Source of the DNA: Tupaia tana
Lineage: Eukaryota; Chordata; Mammalia; Scandentia; Tupaiidae
Reading direction: 5' to 3'
DNA: 64,000 nucleotides
Assembly: GCA_026018925.1 (NCBI GenBank)
Contig: JAKSZU010000008.1
Coordinates: forward strand, 9,290,415-9,354,414
Shown: positions 55,224 through 64,000 of the stretch, one piece after another
Layout: each line of letters begins with the position of its first letter
Numbering within the stretch: position 1 is the first letter of the stretch
The notes under the pieces: model-generated
What the model saw: only the letters and a program-made list of their open reading frames with translations
What the model was told of the DNA's origin: nothing
The model's database searches: none
Translations under genes and position numbers: made by a program

Positions 55224-55487
55224 GGGACCAGCAGTTAGTGTAATGGCTGTGTCGATGAACTCCCATGTAGTCGACCGCAGTTTGAGTCCCAGACCTGGTG
55301 GCTTAAACTCACGCCAGGCGGGTATGCGTGCGTGCCCAAGATCCCAAGAGGAGAATGGAAGAGAAGGGATTGTGGCATGGCCATCCCCCCTGGGGGGTGA
55401 TTTCTCGCTTTCTGTCTCTCTGTCTCTCTCTGTCTTCCTGGCAAGCGCACGCACCCTATAGCAAAAACCTCGGGAAAAAAAAAAAAA
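55224..55487 (+). mobile_element. young SINE-A with target duplication
   Basis: GAATATAAGCTAATGT (to 55223) and GAGTATAAGCTAATGT (from 55489) flank it. Young head, intact CCCCCCTGGGGGG, A13 tail. Confidence 0.95.
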
Positions 55488-55504
55488 GGAGTATAAGCTA
55501 ATGT

Positions 55505-57108
55505 TGGTGCAAAAAATTTTGAAATCCATGCATGTTTTTTTCATAATACTTATTTCCCTTGAGCCCCACATACAGCAGGTAAGCTAGAAACTGAGGCATC
55601 AGAGTTTAGTATAGAGTCATTTAATATCAGTGTTTTAGTAGGAAAATCCTGCTAGTAACTGTGAATTGAATTACCAGACAATATTTGGAACATGTTAGAA
55701 ACTTTAGAATAAAACAGATTAGTTTTCTGGAGATGTTTTTAAGTACAACTGTGTCCAAGGGCAGAAGCAGCATACTGATGTTGCCCAAAGCACCTTTAAG
55801 TCTAAATTTATTTTAAGGTTTCTTTTCAGTGAATTTTACAAGCGGTCCATTCATTCTCCAGTCCTGCATTGTGTGAGTACCTTCTGGATACCTGTGCTGA
55901 CATGCTAGCTTCCCAAGACCCCTTTCCACCCCAAGTTCTCTCATTTTAGCGAGACGATTATTGTTTTGCCCAAAATATGGTCATAGCTCACGTTTTCAGG
56001 CTGTCATTCATGCATGCGTTCCTACCAATCTGTAGCTCTCGTGCTGTGCGGCTGACCAGTTGCCTAAAACTGACCGCTTTGTTTAAAACTCTGAAGTTTA
56101 TTAACAACTTTTGTAAAGATCAAGCAGGTTTCAGCTTTGCATTCAGACCTGTAAATGCTCACGGCAGGGCTTCGATTCTCCATATTTCCACGGAGAACCT
56201 GTGCACGTCTCTTGTTGCCGTGACGTTGTGCCTTGGCTTTGGCCTCTTAGCACCCCGATCACCACACAGACGAACTGTAATAAACAGCGACACGCGGAAT
56301 GCAGTACTGCAGGAAGTCTCTCCGTTTTACTCTTTATAATTTATCTTTTGTGCTATTTCCATTAATATAATAAAATTATATACTTAAATATGATCCTGTT
56401 TTCTTTTCATTGATAATCGGAAATTTCTGAGAAGCCTTTACAGAAGGGTTTCTTCCTCTCCTAGCAGAAACTAGAATAACCAGTTCTAGCAGACCTTAAT
56501 TATAGTCATTCTTTTTGCGCAGCGACGTTTAAGCACAATATTATTATAATTTTATGCATAATGAGCTCTATCTTGATGTCAACATGTGGATTATAAACCT
56601 TTCTATTTGAATTAAATACTGATTCAAATGAACTAAATCATCTTATATTAGATAGTTAGAGAGATTCATGAGTCAGAAGGTACTTCATAAAGATCATCAA
56701 TGGAATCATGCATTTCAGCATTTGTTGACTGTTAATCAATCAGAAATTATTTGTGTGGGCGTGGCTGAGCCAACGATGTGTGAACATACCTATATATGAA
56801 TGAGCGTGAATTAGACGGGTGAAAAAGCTGGTATGTCCAGTCTTTGGGAAGGACCATGAATATGTAATGACTACCTCTAATGAAAACTACCTGGTTAATT
56901 TATTTATGAGATAACTCATTCCCTGTGCATCTCTCGGACTTAGAGCTCATAGGAGTTGAGGTGGCCCAAGGAATTGGGAATGATTTTTCTAGTATGACTG
57001 TGAATATTTGTAATAAAAAAGTATATATTGTTCCGTAATTATTTCTCTCTCTAGGTTTTCTTGTCTATAATAAATGAGATTCATTTTGCTTTCAAATATT
57101 GAGAACTG
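55505..57108. other. unassigned sequence
   Basis: About 1.6 kb free of recognised repeats. A 120-codon plus-strand frame (55977-56339) has no domain. One of three sizeable insertion-poor intervals in the window. Confidence 0.35.
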
Positions 57109-57345
57109 GGGCCAGCAGGTGACATGGGGATTAAGACACTGGATCCCACATGGCCAACTGCTGTGGATCAATCCAAGATCCCAGGGCCCTGAAAAACGAT
57201 GCTGGGCATTTATGTGTGGACATGCCCAATAACCTGAGAGGAGAATGGAGGAGAAGGATTATGGTGTGCCCATCCCCCATGAGGGAGGATTTCTCACTTT
57301 CCCTCCCTTTTTCTGTTTCTGATGAGAAACATTTTTACACTATAG
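57109..57345 (+). mobile_element. SINE-A, old copy
   Basis: GGGCCAGCAGGTGACATGG head, B box lost to a small rearrangement (GTGGATCAATCC), middle GAGAGGAGAATGGAGGAG, CT zone; 3' box changed to TACACTATAGG. Confidence 0.88.
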
Positions 57346-58005
57346 GTAGAGCGGGGGGGAGGGTTACCTTACTCAGACTACAACAAACTTGTTAAAGAGT
57401 AGTTTCAATGAATAATGCTGATGTTTGATGATATCAGTGGAAATTGATTAATAAACTCATTAAATGAATAGAAACCTTAAAATAAATTTAAACTTGAAGT
57501 CCATTTGGAAATCATGCTATGAATAGATCCCAAATCATACTGTCTCAAGAGGGTACATTTATAATTGCAGAGAAATGAACCCCGTCTGATTTATCTGTCC
57601 TACTCCTGGCTTCAATGTTGTCCCAGGACTTATGCTTGATTGCCAAGTAAGCGTCTGGCTCTCTAGATCATCCCGTGAGAGCAGTCACTGGTTGAGTTTA
57701 GCATCACTGTTTCTTTGTCTGCTTGCGTGTTGCCCTGGTCTTCGACTCCAGCTGGGTCACCTCCTTGCACCCGCAGGTACCCACCAAGCTGCTCACTGAT
57801 AACAGCACCATGACTTCCATGCCTCCTTCCACATGTGGCTACATTCTGCACCCTTCCATTTCCCTCTCTTCTTCCCTCTCCCCTCCCTTGTTTCCTGCCT
57901 TCCCTTCCTCCTTTCCCTCCTTCCAGACACTCTAACTGAGGATTTCTACTGAAATGTATAAAGCAACCTGAGGGCCCACAACTCACATTGTGCAACCAAT
58001 GACTG
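57346..58005. other. unassigned sequence
   Basis: Contains a CT-rich stretch at 57855-57930, (TTCC)-like. Otherwise no feature. Confidence 0.35.
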
Positions 58006-58018
58006 AAGAATTTGTCTT

Positions 58019-58287
58019 GGGACCAGCAGTTAGCGTAATGGCTATGTCGCTGGACTCTCATGTAGTCGACTGCGGTTCAAGTCCTGGACCTGGTGGCTTA
58101 AACTCACGCCGGGCGCGTGTGTGTGCATGCCCAAGATCCCAAGAGGAGAATGGAGGAGAAGGGATTGTGGCGTGGCCATCCCCCCTGGGGGTGATTTCTC
58201 ACTTTCTGTCTCTCTGTCTCTCTCTGTCTTTCGGGCGAGCGCATGCGCCCGATAGCGAAAACCTCTCAAAAAAAATAAATAAATAAA
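58019..58287 (+). mobile_element. young SINE-A with 13-bp target duplication
   Basis: AAGAATTTGTCTT at 58006-58018 and 58288-58300. Young head, B box GGTTCAAGTCC, one base lost from the palindrome, tail of A and AAAT repeats. Confidence 0.97.
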
Positions 58288-58300
58288 AAGAATTTGTCTT

Positions 58301-58692
58301 CATTTTAGAAGGGTCACCTGGACAGCAACGTGAGGGCTGAGAGGCAGATAATCTATTAGGAACCTGTCATGTTAGTGCAGGTAGAGGATGACAGCGACTG
58401 TGGGGATGGAGGAGAGGAGACATATAAAAGGAGAGGAAGTCAAGTGGTAAAACGTGGAGGACTTAGAAACGGACCTGCTGGGGGAGGGGGGGTGTGTGTA
58501 TTAAAGCAGTGGAGCCCAGAAAGATAAGAATTTCTGGCTGAGTAATTTAAGATCCACATAGCTGAAAGTCTTCTCTTCTGTGAATCCTTTTTTGAACTCT
58601 CGCAGACCACATGAATTAATTGATCTTTTTTTCTTGATTGCCATGACATATTGAATGGAAATTGTTTTTGTGGAGTTCAAACATCTCAAAAT
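58301..58692. other. unassigned sequence
   Basis: No repeat recognised; G-rich run near 58481-58494. Confidence 0.35.
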
Positions 58693-58702
58693 TAGGATCT
58701 CC

Positions 58703-58938
58703 CGGGACCAGCAGTTAGCATAATAGCTATGTCGCTGAACTCCCATGTAGTCGACCGCGGTTCGCGTCCTGGACCCGGTGGCTTAAAAATCACACTGGGC
58801 GCGTGTGCGTGCGTGCCCAAGATCCCAAGAGGAGAATGGAGGAGAAGGGATTGCGGTTTTCTCGCTTTCTGTTTCTCTATCTCTCTCTGTCTGTCTGGCG
58901 AGCACACGGCCCTATAACAAAAACCTCTCAAAAAAAAA
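58703..58938 (+). mobile_element. young SINE-A lacking its palindrome
   Basis: TAGGATCTC before (58693) and TAGGATCTCTCG after (58939) form a short target duplication. The body jumps from GGGATTGCGG to TTTTCTCGCTTTCTG, so the palindrome and about 27 bp are deleted. Head has GGTTCGCGTCC. Confidence 0.93.
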
Positions 58939-58950
58939 TAGGATCTCTCG

Positions 58951-59184
58951 AAGGCCGAAGCTGTACAGAGGCAGTGTTGCATTCTCATACATCGCCTGGG
59001 CCGCAGGTTACAAGTCCAGGGCAGACACCTGGGCACTGACTCCCCATTCACCGCCGCCTACACCAGGTATTCTGTTGAACATTTTTCTCACATCACAGAC
59101 ACATTCCACTTATGTGAACTGTCTGGGCCATGATATGCAGTGGTCAGAATTCCTTGAGCAACTCACAGCTATGTTTTAACTTTT
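58951..59184. other. unassigned sequence
   Basis: Unique-looking stretch between a SINE-A and the L1M; nothing recognised. Confidence 0.35.
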
Positions 59185-59733
59185 TATCAGAAAAATGATT
59201 TTAGACATACAGAGATATACAAAGGTAATGGAGTAAGTTCTAGTATAGTCTTAACCTAGAATCCCCTTTGTTAATGACCTACATAACCAACATACAGTTA
59301 TCAAAATAAACAAGAGATACTAGTATAATATAATTAGTATAGTATACTCAATTAATTAAAGCAATTTGCTGATAACTGATGTAAATGTTATTAAATAGAC
59401 TACAGAGGTCATTCAGATTCTCCATGTTTTTCAACTAATGTCATTTTTCTTTCCTGGAATCCCATCAAAGATACCACAAATTGCTTTTATTTTTCCTTAG
59501 TGTCTTCTTCTTCTTCTTCTTCTGTTCTCTAGAAGTTCCTTCATCTTTATCTGTGTTTTATGATCTTGATACATTTGAAGGGTGATGGCCAGGTGTTTTG
59601 CAGACTGCATGATTTGGCTTTGTCTGATATCTTCTCGTAATTAGCCTGAGCCTCTGGACTTTGGGAAAGACCACAGAGGTGATGCGTCCTTCTCACCGCA
59701 TCATACAGGAGTATGTGCTAAGAACATGGCTTC

Positions 59734-59813
59734 TTCTCCTTCTTTTTCTTCCTTTCTTTCTCTTCTTTTTATTGTTCTTCTTTTCTTCTTTTCTTTTTTT
59801 TTTTACTTAATTG
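59734..59813. repeat. CT/TTC-rich tract
   Basis: Pyrimidine-rich stretch with TTCTTC repeats, likely grown from the T-rich tail complement of the adjacent SINE-A. A separate (TTC)n lies at 59507-59524 inside the L1M. Confidence 0.85.
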
Positions 59814-60032
59814 CCAGAGGGAATGTGTGCTCACTATAGAGAGAGACAGAGAAAGGGAGAGAGAGAGAGGGAATGAGAGCAAACACCCCACAATAGGGTG
59901 TGGTCACACTGCGATCCCTTCTTCTGCATTTCTCTGTCCTGTTAGGACTGGGGCACATATGGACACGTGCCTGGCATGTTTTTCACTGCACTGGGGCTGG
60001 GATACGAATTGCTGGGCTGTGAGGCCAGCCCA
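59805..60032 (-). mobile_element. SINE-A inserted in L1M
   Basis: GGAATGTGTGCTCACTATAG end, GA-rich zone, CACACTGCGATCCCTTC middle, GGATACGAATTGC B-box remnant. The head is shortened to GGGCTGTGAGGCCAGCCC. Confidence 0.85.
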
Positions 60033-60285
60033 CAACATGTCTTCATACTAGTGATGTGAACCTTGGTCACTCGATCAAGGTGGTATCTGCCATGATTCAT
60101 ACTGCACTGAAAAAGATGCTGTTCTCCCTTTTGAGTACTACATTCTTGGTAAGCAAGTCCAGATTTCTGGCCTACATTTGAGGAAAGGAAAATTAAGCTC
60201 TACCTCCTGTTGGGAGGCATGTCAAGGAATCTGTTCACATTTGTCAGTACCACCACAGTGATTTGTAATGTTCTGGAGGAGATAC

Positions 60286-60553
60286 CTTTTTTTTTTTTTT
60301 TTTGAGAAGTTTTCGCTACAGGGCACGTGCGCTCACCAGACAGACAGAGAGAGAGACAGAGAGACAGAAAGCGAGAAATCACCCCCCAGGGGGATAGCCA
60401 CGCCGCAATCCCTTCTCCTCCATTCTCCTCTCGGATCTTGGGCATGCACGCACACGCACCCGGCGTGAGTTTTAAGTCACCGGGTCCGGGATGCGAACCG
60501 CGGTTGACTACGTGGGAGTCCAGCGACATAGCCATTACACTAACTGCTGATTC
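60286..60553 (-). mobile_element. young SINE-A inserted in L1M, with target duplication
   Basis: CTGGAGGAGATAC (60273-60285) recurs as CTGGAGGAGATAC at 60555-60567. CpG-rich body, T17 tail, palindrome with one base lost, young head. Confidence 0.97.
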
Positions 60554-61130
60554 CCTGGAGGAGATACTTTGAAGCTATGCAATATTCTGGTTTTGCTCAG
60601 TGTCACCCACCGATTTTAGCGTTCACCAATGGGTTTTTGCCTGCAGCGATTATTGCCATAGTGACATAATGCACATATATTGTTTATCCGATTTCTTTGA
60701 GATTTATTGATTATTATTTATTGTTTGTAAGGAAAGCTCGTCCCTTCCTCCCCATTTGTTTCTGTTTGATCACTTATTTATATCTGCAGGGATTCACTGA
60801 TACTTATCTTTTTTTTAAAATTAGAATCCAGTACTATTGTTATTCATTTTTACTGCTAAAGTTGTTCTACCTTTGGCCACTGGGACTTTTTTTTTGTTTT
60901 ATTAGCCTCAGTGTCCTTTTCACAAGACTAGTGGGTTCTGGGGGAAGAGTTGGGCACTTCCTTACCTCTTGGCAAAGCAAGATGTTCCAGGCTCATCGAC
61001 TGCTTCTCCTGTCCCAGCCCTACACTCACCATGTTGGTGGCTCTAGTTCCTTTTACTGGATAATGTTATTTAGAATCTAAGATGTAGGCATTGAAGGTAC
61101 AGGGTGCTTCTTGGGGGTTCCTGCTTCTAG

Positions 61131-61360
61131 GCCCTATGTGAGTGGATGGTGGTGCAGTGGCAAAATGGGATGCATGGAGAGACTGACCACACGAGAAGGT
61201 TCTGGAGTATGGAGGGCTGGCTCTCTGAGCACACCAGGTACGCACCTGCCCATGATCCGGGGTTAGCTGAGGTTCGGGGTGTAGATTGCAGACCCTGTTG
61301 AAGATGCTGCCTGTCTCTCTCTTTCTCTGTCTCTCACTCATGGAAGAAATAAAGACAAAA
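61131..61360 (+). mobile_element. SINE-B inserted in L1M
   Basis: GAGTGGATGGTGGTGCAGTG head, GCACACCAGGTACGCACC, GCAGACCCTGTTGAAGATGC, CTCTCACTCATGGAAGAAAT tail. L1M sequence continues on both sides. Confidence 0.85.
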
Positions 61361-61689
61361 GGAAAGAGGAGAAAATATATGTATGTATACTAATGCATGT
61401 GTATACACTTATTTCTGTCTGTCTGTCTAACCTATTAAACCAAATAGGAGTTCATTCTGATATCTCTGACTCCAGGGGAGCACCACAAGCTTCATTCTAA
61501 CATCTGTTTGCTTATTTGCAAATTCATCCTCCAAAATTGGAGAGCCTGGCTCTCGTCTGTAGACTGTGTTTCCTTATTTGTTCAGCCCTTCTATACATGT
61601 ACAGTTGTTTGGGAGTTGCTAACACAAACTCTGTGAGAAACAAACTTAAAAATTAGAATATAGTATTTGGGTGCAATTCTTCTTCTTCT

Positions 61690-61709
61690 TTTTTTTTTTT
61701 TTTTTTTTG
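61690..61709. repeat. T20 run
   Basis: Long T run inside the L1M with no SINE body attached; flanked by TTC repeats. Could be the tail of a lost insertion or simple slippage. Confidence 0.8.
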
Positions 61710-62100
61710 CTTCACAATACATAGTCAAAACTGGTTTCCCAAGTTAGTTTGAAACTTCCAAAGTTAAGTTCTTTCTCAACCCCTCCAAATGTGGTCATTA
61801 TTGATTTGTCATATGGTTAAATTGATTATATTGATTTGTTGCAGTCTGCAATCCATCTTGGATTTCCCCGCATCCTGGTTGACTTTCTTTTCCCCTCATT
61901 TCAGTACAGTAAAATTCATTCGTTGTGTTACGCAGTTTTACGGGGTTTGACAAATGCATGGACTTATGTCTGCTCTACGTAGTCTCATGAACATTTCACC
62001 CATCCAGAAACTCCCTCAGGCTGTCCTTTGGAGTCAGCCCCTCAGTATACTCTCAGACTTGGAACCACAGATCTGTTTTCCCCTCTGTAGTTTGCAGTCC

Positions 62101-62236
62101 TTTTTCCATTCTCCTCTTGGGATTTTGGGCACACATGCACATGCACCTCACATGATGTTCAAGCTGCTGGGTCTGGGACTTGAAACATGGTCCACCAAGT
62201 GAGAGTCCAGAGCCTTAACCACCACCTGCTGGCCCC
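62101..62236 (-). mobile_element. SINE-A, 3' half missing, inserted in L1M
   Basis: Starts in the middle (TTTCCATTCTCCTCTTGGG) and runs through the complete head (ending CACCTGCTGGCCCC). The CT zone and tail are absent, so it was deleted after insertion. Confidence 0.88.
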
Positions 62237-62780
62237 ACAAAACACATTTAGAAATTCATCCATGTTGGTTCATGAATCATTGCTTATTCCTTTTTATTGC
62301 CAAATAATGTGCCATTGTATGAATTGGTGTACCATAGTTTATCCACTCCCTCACTGAAGGACATTTGGATAATTTCCAGTTTGGGACAATTAGTAATAAA
62401 ATTTAATAAAGCTAATACGTTTTTACGTAAACATAAATCTTGGGTAAATATATAGAAGTGATATTGCTTGGCTCTTGAATAAATGCATGCGCAACTTTAT
62501 AACAGATTTTGTGTACAATTTACATTTTTACCACTAATGTACAACAGTGATAGTTGCTCTGCATTCTCACCTGCATGTGGTATCACCAGGTTTGCTTAGC
62601 TATTCTGATAGATGTGTAGTGGTACCTCATTGAAGCTTTAATTTGCACTTCCTAAATCACTAACCATGTTGAACATTTTTTCATATGCTTATTCACCATC
62701 CATAATTCTTTTTTTGTGAAGTATCCATTCAAATCATTTCAAGTTTTTTGTTTTCTTATTGTTCAAACTTAAGAGGTCTT

Positions 62781-62785
<5 letters not shown>

Positions 62786-62819
<34 letters not shown>
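62786..62819. repeat. (GT)n microsatellite
   Basis: About 17 GT units inside the L1M. Confidence 0.95.
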
Positions 62820-62821
<2 letters not shown>

Positions 62822-63565
62822 TGGGAATGAGTTATTTGTCAAATATGTGACTTGAAAATATTTTCTTCCAGTCTATGGCTTTTTAATTCTCTTTGTATTC
62901 TCCATTGCAGAGCCAAACTGTTAAATTTTTGTAAAGTCTAGTGATCAAGTTTGACTTTTATAGATCATGCTTTCAGTGTATCTCTGTAAATACTTTGCAA
63001 AAATAAAGGTCACATGGATTTTTCTCATATTTTTTTCTAGACATTTTAGTTTTATGTTTTACACTCATTCTATAATTTGTTGAGTTAATGTTTGATAAGC
63101 ATTCAGGTTTACTTTTTGCATGTGAATGTCTAACTTTTTCATTTTTTGAAAGTAGTGTCATTTTTCCATTAAATTTCTTTTGCATGTTTGTCAAAAATCA
63201 ATTGACTATATTTGTAAGCATCTAATTCAGGGCTCTCTCTGTTGTTCCAAAGCTCTATATGTCTATGGTTTCACCAATACCACTCAGTATTGATTAATGC
63301 AGATTTATAATCAGGTATGAAATTGTGTACTGTAAATCCTTTAACTTTGTTCTTTTAAAATAGTTGTTTGGGTATTCTATATTATTCGACTTTCATGTAT
63401 ATTTTAGAATCAACTTGTCAATCACTGAAAAACAATTTTCTTGAATTTGATTGTGGTTGTGTAAAATCTATAGATTAGTTTGGAAAAAACTGGAATTTTA
63501 ACATGGTGTCTCCCAACCCATGAATATGGTATCATTTTCCATTTGCTTAAATCTTAAATATTAAC

Positions 63566-63835
63566 TTCCTTCCTTCATCCCTTCCTTCTTTCCCTCCTTC
63601 CTTCCTTCCTCCCTTCATTCTTTATTTCCTTTTCTTCTTTTCAGAGAGAGAAACCCTTAACAGGGGCTCATTGCAGTTTCCCCCACCCCTAGTCTCCCAG
63701 CCACCAAAATCACAGGCTTGCCTGTAGTTGCTCCCAGTGCGCTCAGGTCGACCCAGGATTCACACTGAGGCTCTTCCATATGGCTCCAGCCTCATGCCCT
63801 GTTCCCTACTGCCTGCCGCACCATGGCTGGGCCAA
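63566..63835 (-). mobile_element. SINE-B with (TTCC)n tail inserted in L1M
   Basis: 63566-63612 is a TTCC/TCCC repeat where the A-rich tail complement is expected. Then CAGAGAGAGAAACCCTTAAC, GTTGCTCCCAGTGCGC, head ending CACCATGGCTGGGCC. L1M resumes at about 63838. Confidence 0.8.
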
Positions 63836-64000
63836 GTCTTACATTTTTTAAATAAGTATTTTGTGGTTTCAACATGTAGGTCCTGCACATATTTTGTTAG
63901 ATTTAAAGCTATGTATTCTCTTCTTGCATATACTTGCTTACTTGTGTTCAGTCATTGTTGCTATTCTAAATGGTATTTTGTGTTTTCTTTTTCCAAATTC

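Larger units (their letters stand above)
59185..64000 (-). mobile_element. long L1M element, antisense, five SINE insertions, runs off the window
   Basis: The plus strand follows the antisense 3'-UTR and ORF2 3' part of an old L1M in order: GATTCTCCATGTTTTTCAAC (59418), CCTTGGTCACTCGATCAAGG (60060), TACCTCTTGGCAAAGCAAG (60963), GTTTGACAAATGCATGGAC (61944), TTATTGCCAAATAATGTGCC (62296), GGTAAATATATAGAAGTGAT (62444), TGTCAAAAATCAATTGAC (63189), AGAATCAACTTGTCAATC (63405). About 3.6 kb of L1 remain after subtracting insertions. ORF2 is multiply disrupted. Confidence 0.9.

Overview
This is a stretch of mammalian nuclear DNA with no gene I can support. It is intergenic or deep-intronic sequence filled with retrotransposons. 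Frames are short (longest about 228 codons) and mostly cross repeat boundaries. I found no splice-bounded exons, no convincing processed pseudogene and no RNA gene apart from tRNA-like and 7SL-like SINE heads.

Organism. Mammalian L1 (L1MA-like and older L1M types), L2, MIR, MaLR-type LTRs and a Tigger/MER2-like element place it among placental mammals. Two SINE families dominate and none is Alu, rodent B1/B2 or rabbit C-SINE. 'SINE-A' (about 55 copies or pieces, full length about 260-280 bp) has a tRNA-like head with A and B boxes, a GAATGGAGGAGAAGGGATTG middle, a CCCCCCTGGGGGG palindrome, a CT-rich zone, a GCACGCGCCCTATAGC box and an A tail. 'SINE-B' (about 12 copies, about 200-240 bp) ends in a CT-rich zone followed by ATGGAATAAATAAATAAAC. 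At least two elements join a tRNA-SINE-like head to a 7SL/FLAM-like part. 7SL-derived SINEs are known only from Euarchontoglires, so a non-primate, non-rodent member such as a colugo (or a tree shrew) is my best guess. That guess is from memory and not checked against a repeat library.

Layout. 1-4.3 kb: TA/CA tracts, a MaLR-like LTR piece and scattered SINEs. 4.3-6.2 kb: an antisense L1MA 3' region, a displaced internal L1 copy, and an L2 carrying a SINE-A with clear target duplications. 6.6-16.1 kb: SINEs plus an older antisense L1 piece. 16.9-21.8 kb: diverged duplicated blocks about 2.2 kb apart, and a nearly identical 127-bp MIR segment copied into a SINE-A. 22.4-24.3 kb: L1M and MIR pieces and a Tigger/MER2-like transposon. 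25.7-30.6 kb: SINEs, then a sense L1M/HAL1-like region with a (TA)n tract and a tRNA/7SL composite. 32.3-36.2 kb: antisense L2, an (AC)n array and a second composite carrying a young SINE-A. 37-41 kb: MIR split by a SINE-A that itself contains a SINE-A, plus a mariner-like MITE. 43.8-45.5 kb: L2 with an inverted (twin-primed-looking) SINE-A and a 42-bp minisatellite. 45.5-59 kb: SINE-A copies of all ages, an MLT1-like LTR and MIR. 59.2-64.0 kb: one long antisense L1M element with five SINE insertions that runs off the right end.

Young, CpG-rich SINE-A copies with intact target-site duplications sit beside heavily decayed ones, so SINE-A has been active over a long time. Coordinates of old repeats are good to about 10-30 bp; those with target duplications are near base accuracy.
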